A stretch of DNA of 64,000 nt from Chryseobacterium paridis (GTDB lineage: Bacteria; Bacteroidota; Bacteroidia; Flavobacteriales; Weeksellaceae). Position 1 is the first letter of the stretch. Each line of letters opens with the position of its first letter. Where the stretch lies: NCBI RefSeq assembly GCF_016595215.1, contig NZ_JAENHK010000007.1:310001-374000 (forward strand), written 5' to 3'. The notes under the pieces are model-generated. The model searched no databases and was not told where the DNA came from. It was given only the letters and a program-made list of their open reading frames with translations. Position numbers and translations under genes: made by a program. Shown here one piece after another: positions 9,526 through 17,357 of this stretch.

Positions 9526-10425
9526 ATGGCGAAATCTGTAGATGAATTTAATAAGAAAAGACTTAGGTCCAGCAATATTACAGTAGTAATTAGTATTGCC
9601 TTAGTGTTATTTTTGTTAGGATTAATGGGATTGATTTTAATTAATGCCCAGAAATATTCTGACTATATCAAGGAGCAATTGGTTGTGAATGCATACTTTG
9701 ATGAAAACTATGACGCTAAAGATTCTGTAAAAATTGCGAAACTCGAAGAAGAAACTTTTAAAAAGGTACAGACTTTAGCTCCTGTAAAGAGAGCAACCTA
9801 TATTTCAAGAGAAATGGCAGCCAAAGAAGCAAAAGCAAGTATGGGGATAGACAGTGATGCTCTTTTTGAGGATAATATCTTCCCATCATCTATCGAAGTT
9901 GCTTTGAAACCTGAATATGTAGATCCTGCTAAAATTGATGAAGCGATCAAAACATTGAAATCTGTTCCTGGTATTGTCGATGTAAAAAACAACAGTACAC
10001 TGATGGTAGATGTGTACAATAATTTGAACAGAATTTTAAAATGGATATTAGGGTTTTCCGTACTCTTCCTGATTTTAGCGGTTGTTTTAATTAACAATTC
10101 GATTCGTCTGAAAATATTCTCAAAGAGGTTTATTATTAAAACCATGCAGTTGGTAGGAGCCAAGAGAAGATTTATTTTGAAACCCTTTATTGTGGAAGCT
10201 CTTATTTTAGGATGTATAGGTTCTGTTATAGGACTTCTTGCACTATTCGGAGTATGGTATTATTTTACCAGTCAGATTGGATCTACTTTTGTACAGGACA
10301 ATCAGCAGTATTTCTGGTTGATCGTATTGGTATTCGGAGTTGGAATTTTTATTACTGTTTTAAGTACCATAGTTGCAACATGGAGATTCTTAAGAACAAA
10401 CGTTGACGATTTATATTACTCTTAA
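9526..10425 (+). CDS. ftsX: cell division permease FtsX
   Basis: The membrane partner of the FtsE ATPase, linking the divisome to peptidoglycan hydrolase activation. The layout is typical of FtsX: a short cytoplasmic start, one transmembrane helix at about 20-42, a periplasmic domain at about 45-170, then three helices (about 172-195, 220-245, 262-288) forming the FtsX permease fold. ftsE is not next to it, as is common in Bacteroidota. It heads a same-strand run with DUF3098, uppP and truB. The ATG at 9526 gives the expected short N-terminus. Confidence 0.93.
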   Translation: MAKSVDEFNKKRLRSSNITVVISIALVLFLLGLMGLILINAQKYSDYIKEQLVVNAYFDENYDAKDSVKIAKLEEETFKKVQTLAPVKRATYISREMAAKEAKASMGIDSDALFEDNIFPSSIEVALKPEYVDPAKIDEAIKTLKSVPGIVDVKNNSTLMVDVYNNLNRILKWILGFSVLFLILAVVLINNSIRLKIFSKRFIIKTMQLVGAKRRFILKPFIVEALILGCIGSVIGLLALFGVWYYFTSQIGSTFVQDNQQYFWLIVLVFGVGIFITVLSTIVATWRFLRTNVDDLYYS

Positions 10426-10429
10426 TAAG

Positions 10430-10726
10430 ATGAGCAAAAAAACAAATAAATTTTCTGCAGCAGAATTTGGTGCTGATACCAAAGCTCCACAGGAAAACAA
10501 TTTTTATTTCGGACAGCAAAACTTTAAGTGGATGCTGATCGGATTAGCATTTATTGTAGTTGGTTTCCTTTTGATGATGGGAGCTGATGCAAATACTGTT
10601 GACGGGAAATATGACCCCAATTCATGGAACGATGGTATCTTCTCTATTAGAAGGATCAGAATAGCGCCATTATTTGTGGTTATAGGTTTTGCTATAGAAG
10701 TATACGCGATTTTAAAAAGAAAATAA
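10430..10726 (+). CDS. DUF3098 small membrane protein
   Basis: A 98-residue protein of the DUF3098 family, function unknown. Two hydrophobic segments (about 36-54 and 76-93) surround a short loop with the family-typical DGKYDPNSWND motif. I chose the ATG at 10430 (MSKKTNKF), four bases after the ftsX stop, over an upstream ATG at 10403 that would overlap ftsX. Its constant place between ftsX and uppP in this group of bacteria suggests a link to envelope or division functions, but that is only context. Confidence 0.88.
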   Translation: MSKKTNKFSAAEFGADTKAPQENNFYFGQQNFKWMLIGLAFIVVGFLLMMGADANTVDGKYDPNSWNDGIFSIRRIRIAPLFVVIGFAIEVYAILKRK

Positions 10727-10738
10727 TTTTTTATTGAA

Positions 10739-10796
10739 GATTAAGAAGTTGTGAGATTTGGATTTTTCTGAATTTCAAAACTTCTTAATCTTTTAA
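10739..10796 (+). terminator. long hairpin between DUF3098 and uppP
   Basis: Perfect 12-bp arms GATTAAGAAGTT (10739-10750) and AACTTCTTAATC (10779-10790) enclose 28 bases that can extend the stem imperfectly, followed by TTTTAATTTT. It may partly terminate transcription before uppP, or be a processing or attenuation structure within the run. Confidence 0.6.
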
Positions 10797-10806
10797 TTTT
10801 ATATAT

Positions 10807-11625
10807 ATGGATTTAATCAAAGCAATTATTATTGCAATCATAGAAGGTCTGACGGAATATCTTCCGATTTCTTCAACTGCCCACATGGGGTTTACTGCCA
10901 ACTTAATGGGATTAAAAGAAGATGAATTTTTAAAGATGTTCCAGGTTTCCATTCAGTTTGGTGCTATCTTATCCGTAGTGGTTGCCTATTGGAAAAAGTT
11001 CTTTGATTTTAACAATATTAAGTTCTATTATAAACTGGCTTTTGCTGTAGTACCTGCCTTGGTTCTTGGTTACCTTTTTGATGATAAAATCGAAGCAGTT
11101 CTAGGGAATCAGATAGCTATTTCATCAGTTTTGGTTTTAGGAGGAATTGTTCTTCTGTTTGCAGATACATGGTTTAAAAACCCTAGGATTGATGATGAAA
11201 AGGGGATTACTATTAAAAAAGCAGTTACCATCGGTTTTTGGCAGTGTTTGGCAATGATGCCCGGAACCAGTAGAAGTGCAGCTTCTATTATTGGTGGGAT
11301 GACTCAGGGATTAACACGAAAAGCCGCTGCTGAGTTTTCTTTCTTTCTGGCAGTTCCCACCATGTTGGCGGTTACAGTATATTCTGTTTTTGTAAAAACC
11401 TGGGGAAAAGAGACCGCTAATCCTCAAAAAGGGTATGAGATGATTCTATCATCACAAGATCACCTTACTATTTTTATTGTAGGAAATGTAGTGGCATTTA
11501 TTGTTGCATTAATTGCTATTAAAGCTTTTATCGGAGTGCTTAATAAGTACGGTTTCAAACCTTGGGGATGGTATCGTATTTTTGTTGGTGTTGCTTTGTT
11601 GATTTATTTTTATTTTTTTAAATAA
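10807..11625 (+). CDS. uppP: undecaprenyl-diphosphatase UppP (BacA)
   Basis: An integral membrane enzyme that recycles undecaprenyl pyrophosphate to the monophosphate lipid carrier used for peptidoglycan and surface polysaccharides; the family also gives bacitracin tolerance. The two signature motifs are present: EGLTEYLPISSTAH (13-26) and PGTSRSA (152-158) with its arginine. About eight hydrophobic segments are visible, and the length of 272 residues is normal. truB starts 29 bases downstream, consistent with co-transcription. Confidence 0.96.
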   Translation: MDLIKAIIIAIIEGLTEYLPISSTAHMGFTANLMGLKEDEFLKMFQVSIQFGAILSVVVAYWKKFFDFNNIKFYYKLAFAVVPALVLGYLFDDKIEAVLGNQIAISSVLVLGGIVLLFADTWFKNPRIDDEKGITIKKAVTIGFWQCLAMMPGTSRSAASIIGGMTQGLTRKAAAEFSFFLAVPTMLAVTVYSVFVKTWGKETANPQKGYEMILSSQDHLTIFIVGNVVAFIVALIAIKAFIGVLNKYGFKPWGWYRIFVGVALLIYFYFFK

Positions 11626-11654
11626 AAGCTATTCTTATTATTTCTCATTAATTT

Positions 11655-12353
11655 ATGACTGCTGAAAACATATTAGAAGGTCACATATTTTTACTTGATA
11701 AGCCATTGGATTGGACTTCTTTTCAAGCGGTCAATAAAATGAAATATAAACTCAAAAGTGAGTTTAACCTTCCTAAAAAATTTAAAATAGGACATGCTGG
11801 AACTTTAGATCCAAGAGCTACTGGTTTGCTTATTGTTTGCACTGGAAAATTCACAAAGAAGATTCCTGAAATACAAGATGCGCCCAAAGAGTATTGGACA
11901 GAGATTAAAATTGGAGTTCAGACAGAATCTTATGATACTGAAAAGCCTGAAATTCTTCATCAGGATATTTCAAATGTTTCAGAAGAACAGATCAAAGAAG
12001 CCTTGCAAAATTTTGTGGGCGAAATAGATCAGAAGCCGCCAGTTTTTTCAGCAATAAAGATTGATGGTAAAAGAGCTTATAATCTTGCGAGGGCAGGAGA
12101 GGAGGTTGAAATGAAGTCAAGAAAGACTACTATTTTTTACCTTGATAATATAGAGATTAATCTTCCTTTTGTAAGCTTTACAGTAGGGTGTTCAAAGGGG
12201 ACTTATATCCGAAGTCTTGCTCATGATATTGGGCAGGAACTTGGAGTAGGTGCTTATTTGACACAATTGAGGAGAACAAAGATTGGAGAATACAAAATTG
12301 AAGATGCTACAGATCAATTTTTAGAAAATGATTTTAAATTCGAAAATGCATGA
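11655..12353 (+). CDS. truB: tRNA pseudouridine-55 synthase TruB
   Basis: It makes pseudouridine 55 in the T-loop of tRNAs. The catalytic aspartate is D52 in the GHAGTLDPRATG motif, and the KPLDWTS motif at 16-22 and the YIRSL motif near the C-terminal half are typical. At 232 residues it is short and lacks a PUA-type C-terminal extension, as usual in Bacteroidota. Its stop codon overlaps the start of the next gene by four bases (ATGA), indicating translational coupling. Confidence 0.95.
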   Translation: MTAENILEGHIFLLDKPLDWTSFQAVNKMKYKLKSEFNLPKKFKIGHAGTLDPRATGLLIVCTGKFTKKIPEIQDAPKEYWTEIKIGVQTESYDTEKPEILHQDISNVSEEQIKEALQNFVGEIDQKPPVFSAIKIDGKRAYNLARAGEEVEMKSRKTTIFYLDNIEINLPFVSFTVGCSKGTYIRSLAHDIGQELGVGAYLTQLRRTKIGEYKIEDATDQFLENDFKFENA

Positions 12354-12943
12354 GAAAAGCTCTCCTTTTGTTTATAATTTTATTTTCAATAACCTTATCC
12401 TATTCCCAAAATATTGAAGGTAAAAAACCAAAAATGAATTTTTATATTAATCCTTCTCTTAACTTAGGATATAACCTGGGAAATAGTATTAAGGATGATC
12501 AGAATAAGGATTCTGCCTATTATCAACAATATATAGCTCCTTATCTTCCCAATAAAATCACTTTTGGAATGACGTTTATTGGAGGATATAACTTTCTTCC
12601 TAACTTTGCATTAGGATCAGGGGTAAAATATAGTTTTACTGATAAAAATTTCCATTTACTGTATTGGGTTATTCAGCCTAAATTTATAATTGGACCTGGT
12701 GATGAGCCTTTTTTTATTGATATTAATTATGGGAAGCAGATCAATCACTCTATTGTATCAAATGCAGAATTTTGGGGAATGAAGTTAGGTAAGCAAGTAT
12801 CTTATTCAAAAAGATTAAGTCAGGAAGGAGGACTTGTTCTTGAAAATCATAATTTTGGAAAGTCAAATGCCTTTTTTATTGGCTTAAGTTATGGGATAAC
12901 AATTTTTAGTAATAAAGACTATACAGATTACGGAGACGATTAG
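12350..12943 (+). CDS. putative outer-membrane beta-barrel protein
   Basis: A 197-residue exported protein with a clear signal peptide (1-20, ending SYSQ). The mature part alternates hydrophobic and polar residues and is rich in Gly, Tyr and Phe (for example LNLGYNLGN and ALGSGVKYSF), which fits an eight-stranded outer-membrane barrel. The function is unknown. It overlaps truB by four bases and touches rluF with no gap, so it is co-translated with two RNA-modification genes. That probably reflects operon hitch-hiking rather than shared function. Confidence 0.75.
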   Translation: MRKALLLFIILFSITLSYSQNIEGKKPKMNFYINPSLNLGYNLGNSIKDDQNKDSAYYQQYIAPYLPNKITFGMTFIGGYNFLPNFALGSGVKYSFTDKNFHLLYWVIQPKFIIGPGDEPFFIDINYGKQINHSIVSNAEFWGMKLGKQVSYSKRLSQEGGLVLENHNFGKSNAFFIGLSYGITIFSNKDYTDYGDD

Positions 12944-13666
12944 ATGGAAAAAACACGTATTAATAAATATTTATCGGAAGTTGGCTTCTGCTCAAGAAGA
13001 GCGGCGGATAAATTATTGGAAGAAGGAAGAATCAAGATCAACGGACAAATACCTGAATTAGGGACAAAAATTTCCGATGAAGATATTGTAGAAGTAGATG
13101 GTAAACCAATCCGCGAGTCAGAAGAAAAACCTGTTTACATTGCTTTCAATAAACCCGTAGGTATTGTCTGTACCACTGATACTAAAAGAGAAAAAAATAA
13201 TATTGTAGATTATATCAATCACCCGAAGAGAATTTTTCCTATCGGAAGATTGGACAAACCTAGTGAGGGGCTGATTCTTCTTACAAGCGATGGAGATATC
13301 GTCAATAAGATATTGAGAGCTAGAAATAACCACGAGAAAGAATACCTGGTAAGAGTTGACAAGCCTATTAATCCTAGATTTTTGGATAAAATGAGAAATG
13401 GGGTTCCTATTCTGGACACAGTTACTAAGAAATGTGAAGTGGAAAAGGTAGATGATATGACTTTTAGAATTATTCTTACTCAAGGACTCAACAGACAAAT
13501 AAGAAGAATGTGCGAGTATCTGGGATATGAAGTGAAAAAACTCAAAAGAATTCGTATCATGAATATTAAGCTGGATCTCCCTCCCGGAAAATGGAGAGAT
13601 TTAACTGATGAGGAATTAACAAGCCTAAATAAGCTTCTCGAAGATTCAAGCAAAACTTTTGACTAA
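12944..13666 (+). CDS. rluF: RluF-type rRNA pseudouridine synthase
   Basis: A member of the RsuA/RluB/E/F family. An N-terminal S4 RNA-binding domain (about 4-50) precedes the catalytic domain, with the nucleophilic aspartate D104 in GRLDKPSEG. The motif [13 protein letters not shown] and the compact 240-residue length fit RluF, which modifies U2604 of 23S rRNA in E. coli, but the exact target base here is inferred. It is the last gene of the ftsX-to-rluF run, starting immediately after the previous stop codon. Confidence 0.92.
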   Translation: MEKTRINKYLSEVGFCSRRAADKLLEEGRIKINGQIPELGTKISDEDIVEVDGKPIRESEEKPVYIAFNKPVGIVCTTDTKREKNNIVDYINHPKRIFPIGRLDKPSEGLILLTSDGDIVNKILRARNNHEKEYLVRVDKPINPRFLDKMRNGVPILDTVTKKCEVEKVDDMTFRIILTQGLNRQIRRMCEYLGYEVKKLKRIRIMNIKLDLPPGKWRDLTDEELTSLNKLLEDSSKTFD

Positions 13667-13701
13667 ATATTTAGTTTGATGACTCCAGTAAAGCGGTAGA
13701 T

Positions 13702-13709
13702 TAAATTTG
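13702..13709 (+). promoter_or_regulatory. orphan -10 box (TAAATTTG)
   Basis: A perfect TAnnTTTG with a TTTG at 13675-13678, 23 bases upstream, pointing into a 115-base gap and then antisense to the next gene. No plus-strand ORF follows. It may be chance or a small-RNA promoter. Confidence 0.3.
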
Positions 13710-13825
13710 GCAAGGTGATAAAAAGTGAAGGATGCTAAGCGTAATTTAACTAATAGGGATACTCTTTTAATCTTACTGCGATATTAGTCATTAATACATG
13801 AATACTTTTTACATTTTACAATTAA

Positions 13826-15115
13826 TCATTTCAGATACAACTTCATTCTGGTCTCATATTCTGGTTTTAATTTAAGTAATTTCCATATTTTTTTATCATC
13901 AGAATTACTTTGTCGGTATAGGATTATTTTATCCGCTGAATATTTGAAATAAGGATGATTCTTTAACCATTCTTCAGGAGCATCAGTTAGTGTATATTTT
14001 GCAATATGCGAGGAATCTAGTTTACAGGTAGAAATTAGTTTTTGAACGATATCCCGATCAATATTATATGTATCTAAGATTTGCTGCTTATTGATAAATC
14101 CTCCAAGTTTTCTTCTAAATCCAATAATTGATCCGGCACTTCTCTCATCCAATCCGAATTCTAAAAGTTGTTTATAGGTGATTGAGTTTAAATCGATTGT
14201 TGTAAAATCTGTTTTCTGTTGGATGACCTCAGTTTTCTTTTCTTTTATTTGCGGTTTATGTATTTTGATGTATGGTTTTAGTTCTTCAAATTTTTCTGGA
14301 GAGATCACAAAGCATTTTTTGATTTCATCTTGATTCTTAAAATGACCCTTTAAGTTTTTATCCCTGTAATTAACGATAGTCCGGGCTTGATTTTGTGAAA
14401 ACCCCAGAGATTGCCAGCCTTCTATATCTAAAACATTAGGATCAAAAGGTTTGAGTTGGATTGTCAATTTTAAACCCTCACTGTTTTTTGTAAAACTTTT
14501 ATAGTTCTGAGGCGTTTTTTCTGGTAGAATTAAGTATGGAGCTAGTAATTGATAGTTTTCATCATTAATAATAAAGCAATCTTTGAACTTTTCCTTACTT
14601 ACAAAACTCCCTCCTAAATAGTTTTTATACTTTAATATTGCCTGTGCCTGCTTCTCGCTAAATCCAATTTCTATCCATTCCTTTACAGAGAAATAATCGG
14701 GGTTAAATTTTCTGGAAACCGTAACTCTTTTTTTATCTGAGTCTTTGGAAGAATGAGTCTTTGCTTCTTTACTGGTTTCCGGAAGCAAAATATAAGGATG
14801 GATTTCTAAAAATTTATCATTGGAAATGGCATAACATCTTTTTAATTGCTCCTTAGAGGTAAATATTCCTCCTATAATTTTTTTATAGTTTAATATGGTT
14901 GAAACCTGTTTTGAAGTAAATCCCAGATTTTGCCATTGTTGTTCATCTAGATCATTTGGATTAAACTCTACCAATAATAACGGGTCTACTTTTTCCGTGA
15001 CAAATTTTACGTCTTGGAAATTTTCTTTTTTAGTACTGGTATATTCTTTAAACGCTAATAGAATAAGCAGAAGTATACCTAAAAATGCAACCTTTTGGTA
15101 GTAGCTTCTTTTCAT
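13826..15115 (-). CDS. membrane-anchored helix-hairpin-helix repeat protein
   Basis: A 429-residue protein with an N-terminal hydrophobic anchor (about 9-22) and no signal cleavage site. The rest consists of four related helix-hairpin-helix modules of the ComEA type (about 50-111, 137-198, 223-285, 307-365). Each carries the pattern F-x-P-N-x-L-x-x-x-x-W-x-x-L-G-F...Y-(K/R)...GG-x-F. Such modules bind DNA non-specifically, so a role with DNA at the outer face of the inner membrane (uptake or tethering) is possible but unproven. It stands alone, about 240 bases from the lipoprotein gene upstream. Function unknown. Confidence 0.85.
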   Translation of the reverse strand: MKRSYYQKVAFLGILLLILLAFKEYTSTKKENFQDVKFVTEKVDPLLLVEFNPNDLDEQQWQNLGFTSKQVSTILNYKKIIGGIFTSKEQLKRCYAISNDKFLEIHPYILLPETSKEAKTHSSKDSDKKRVTVSRKFNPDYFSVKEWIEIGFSEKQAQAILKYKNYLGGSFVSKEKFKDCFIINDENYQLLAPYLILPEKTPQNYKSFTKNSEGLKLTIQLKPFDPNVLDIEGWQSLGFSQNQARTIVNYRDKNLKGHFKNQDEIKKCFVISPEKFEELKPYIKIHKPQIKEKKTEVIQQKTDFTTIDLNSITYKQLLEFGLDERSAGSIIGFRRKLGGFINKQQILDTYNIDRDIVQKLISTCKLDSSHIAKYTLTDAPEEWLKNHPYFKYSADKIILYRQSNSDDKKIWKLLKLKPEYETRMKLYLK

Positions 15116-15298
15116 GATAACATAAACTTATGAATAATACCAGGTTGCTCAAAGAAGAATTCTTTGAATTTCAATTAGTGATAAGAATAGGGGATTTTCA
15201 TATGTTTTCTGTGATAAAAGTAAACCGGAATTCTCAATCAGTAAAATTATTTTAATATTGAAATATTGAATTTGTCAGGATTTACTTCCCAATAACAC

Positions 15299-15327
15299 AA
15301 AAAAATCCCCAAATATATTTGGGGATT
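15299..15327 (-). terminator. terminator of the NlpE-like lipoprotein gene
   Basis: A 10-bp stem AATCCCCAAA / TTTGGGGATT with a TATA loop. On the minus strand it is followed by a run of seven T, 26 bases after the lipoprotein stop codon. Confidence 0.88.
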
Positions 15328-15352
15328 GTATGTAAATAATAATTAAAAACTC

Positions 15353-15766
15353 TTACTGACGAACTAAATTATACTCAGTTCCTTTTGTTTCTTTTGTCCA
15401 TGCACTACCGGCATGCATTTGAATTGTTTTATCATTAACAATGGTAAATGTAGTTACTCTATCGGCAATATTTGAATAGATCAAAATTACTTTGTTAGAG
15501 TTTTTGTCATACTTCCAAGTTCCTGTACTTGACATAGGATCTGTACTTCCGGGCAGGGTTTCAGCCAATTTGAAAGTGTTATCACTCTTAAAAGTGATTT
15601 CCGTATTTTGTTTTGCGTTCCCTGAAGGAATCATTCCGCTGTATGTTCCAACCATGAAAGTTGAAGTTTTAGCAGTTGAAGTTTCGTCTTTTTGCTGTTT
15701 CATTGTACTACAAGAAGTAAATCCGATTAATGATGCGCAAAGTGTTGCTATAAATAAATTTTTCAT
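15353..15766 (-). CDS. NlpE-like lipoprotein
   Basis: A 137-residue lipoprotein: the signal peptide ends in a lipobox (GFTSC, Cys20). The mature part begins VGTYSGMIPSGN and continues with TEITFKSDNTF and a STGTWKYD motif, the layout of NlpE N-terminal-like domains, which are small beta-barrels linked to copper or envelope stress. The CxxC pair seen in E. coli NlpE is absent (the site reads IPSGNA), so metal binding is doubtful. It has its own -10 box and terminator. It is probably anchored in an outer or inner membrane leaflet; function unknown. Confidence 0.82.
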   Translation of the reverse strand: MKNLFIATLCASLIGFTSCSTMKQQKDETSTAKTSTFMVGTYSGMIPSGNAKQNTEITFKSDNTFKLAETLPGSTDPMSSTGTWKYDKNSNKVILIYSNIADRVTTFTIVNDKTIQMHAGSAWTKETKGTEYNLVRQ

Positions 15767-15810
15767 AAAAAGGTTTTTTAAATATGCCTTCTTATTAACT
15801 AAAATGGTGC

Positions 15811-15818
15811 CAAAAGTA
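15811..15818 (-). promoter_or_regulatory. -10 box of the lipoprotein gene (TACTTTTG)
   Basis: A perfect TAnnTTTG on the minus strand, 44 bases before the ATG of the NlpE-like gene. Confidence 0.6.
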
Positions 15819-15875
15819 TGGGAACAGAAAGAATATATAAGAGTTTATGTTGATCAAAAATTAAACAGAATGAAA

Positions 15876-15934
15876 GTATATTAATCAATTTACTGATTAA
15901 TATACGTTTGAGATAAGTTTGAATCTAAACTTAT
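15876..15934. other. two consecutive hairpins
   Basis: A perfect 12-bp stem (GTATATTAATCA / TGATTAATATAC, six-base loop, 15876-15905) is followed after seven bases by a perfect 8-bp stem (ATAAGTTT / AAACTTAT, 15913-15934). They lie between the MerR stop codon and the lipoprotein promoter. Neither has a clear T run, so ordinary termination is not obvious. Confidence 0.55.
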
Positions 15935-15965
15935 ATAAAGATAAAATTCTTGTGCTAGTTAAAAT

Positions 15966-16310
15966 CTATTCAGAATCTTTTTCTACTAACGAATCTTTTA
16001 GTTTTAATAATTCTGCTTTTACAAATTCCAATCGATCGATAATGGTAATTGTTTCAGAAATTTTGCTATTGGTAGTCAAAGCAATCTTTGCTCCATCAAG
16101 CGTGTAGCCCTTTTCCTTAACCAAATGGTAGATAATCTGTAGATTTTTAATGTCTTCAGGAGTGAAGTATCTGTTACCCTTTTTATTCTTTTTAGGTTTA
16201 ATAATAGGGAATTCCTGTTCCCAATAGCGTATTAATGAAGTGTTTACATCAAATGCTTTTGCAACTTCTCCTATTGAATAATACAGCTTATCGGGTAAAT
16301 TAATTTTCAT
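15966..16310 (-). CDS. MerR-family transcriptional regulator
   Basis: A 114-residue DNA-binding protein. The MerR-type winged helix begins YYSIGEVAKAF (10-20), with RYWEQEFP and NRYFTPEDI as the usual second half. A dimerisation helix forms the short C-terminus, with no effector-binding domain and no metal-binding cysteines. I chose the ATG at 16310 (MKINLPDK), just ahead of the conserved domain, over an ATG seven codons upstream. Target genes are not evident. Similar small MerR proteins are widespread in flavobacteria. Confidence 0.9.
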   Translation of the reverse strand: MKINLPDKLYYSIGEVAKAFDVNTSLIRYWEQEFPIIKPKKNKKGNRYFTPEDIKNLQIIYHLVKEKGYTLDGAKIALTTNSKISETITIIDRLEFVKAELLKLKDSLVEKDSE

Positions 16311-16441
16311 TTTGCAAATCCTAATCTTCAAAGATAATTTTTTTTAGTTTTTTTTACAAGTGTAAGTCTTAAAATATACCTTTCAGACAGTATTATTTTT
16401 ATTAATTCGGTAGTTATTCGCGTTGAATGAAACTCTTTTTC

Positions 16442-16449
16442 TATTTTTG
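16442..16449 (+). promoter_or_regulatory. -10 box of the AraC-type gene (TATTTTTG)
   Basis: A perfect TAnnTTTG with TTG at 16423-16425, 16 bases upstream. It lies downstream of the first ATG of the frame (16427), which argues that translation starts later. Confidence 0.5.
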
Positions 16450-16465
16450 GATTAAATTAAAAAGT

Positions 16466-17347
16466 TTGGGCTCTATATCAGTACTTCATATTGATCTTTT
16501 CCAATCCGGGAAGAACCTTTCGGATTTTTATTTCAATACGATGAAAGATCATTTGGTGACCAGCCATAAACATATTGAGAAGCCACACCGGCATGATTTT
16601 TACGTTACCGTTCTTTTTACTAAAGGGAGCGGAATACATGAAATAGATTTTCAGAAGTATGAAGTTTCTGAGGGAAGTCTTTTCTTTCTGTCACCAGGAC
16701 AAGTTCATAGCTGGGAGCTATCAGATGACACGGATGGATATATCTTTTTTTTCTCTCAGGAGTTTTATGATATGCATTATGTGAATCAACATCTTAGAAA
16801 TTTTCCTTTTTTTAATTCTGTAGGTTTTTCCAGAAAGCTTCAGCTTGAAGTATCAGATTTAGAGAAAATGACAAATATTTGTAAAGAGATTCAGGATGAA
16901 TATAATTCTCAGTTTCTGATGAAAGATGGGTTTATTCTTTCGCTTATTACTAAAATGTATATCAGTGCCTCACGACAATTTTCCAAGGATTATAGCAATC
17001 TCGATTCCTCTGCAAGTATTTCTTATTTTAAGCATTATCAGGATTTCGAAAACTTACTTGAGGAATATTTTACCACCGAAAAGTCAATTTCTTATTATGC
17101 TTCCCGGCTTACTATCTCTTCAAAACATCTAAACAGAATTACGCAGACTGTGGTTAAGAAAACGGCAACTGAAGTCATTACGGAGAGAGTGATGCTGGAA
17201 GCTAAGCGTATGCTCATGTATCTAAATGAAAGTCTTGTAGAGATTGCTTTCCGATTAGGGTACGAAGAATATTCCTATTTTGTAAGAGTATTCCGGAAAA
17301 GCTCCGGAATGACTCCCACTCAGTTTATTAAAAAATATAAGTCCTGA
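16466..17347 (+). CDS. AraC-family transcriptional regulator
   Basis: An N-terminal cupin-type sensor domain (HRHDFYVTVLF, then a beta-barrel with GSLFFLSPGQVHSW) is followed by two C-terminal helix-turn-helix motifs (about ISYYASRLTISSKHLNR and LVEIAFRLGYEEYSYFVRVFRK). Its inducer is unknown. Start choice: the frame opens at an ATG at 16427, but a good -10 box at 16442-16449 lies inside that stretch. The TTG at 16466 gives MGSISVLHIDLF, which resembles the usual family N-terminus, so TTG is preferred but not certain. It is convergent with ccoG, ten bases apart, with no terminator between them. Confidence 0.88.
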   Translation: MGSISVLHIDLFQSGKNLSDFYFNTMKDHLVTSHKHIEKPHRHDFYVTVLFTKGSGIHEIDFQKYEVSEGSLFFLSPGQVHSWELSDDTDGYIFFFSQEFYDMHYVNQHLRNFPFFNSVGFSRKLQLEVSDLEKMTNICKEIQDEYNSQFLMKDGFILSLITKMYISASRQFSKDYSNLDSSASISYFKHYQDFENLLEEYFTTEKSISYYASRLTISSKHLNRITQTVVKKTATEVITERVMLEAKRMLMYLNESLVEIAFRLGYEEYSYFVRVFRKSSGMTPTQFIKKYKS

Positions 17348-17357
17348 TTTCTGCTGT

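Noticed and set aside
13118..13498. 126-codon minus-strand frame opposite rluF
   Set aside because: It is a shadow of the catalytic domain of rluF and has no start context or domain.
15492..15884. 130-codon plus-strand frame across the lipoprotein gene
   Set aside because: It runs antisense to the lipoprotein and across its promoter; nothing supports it.
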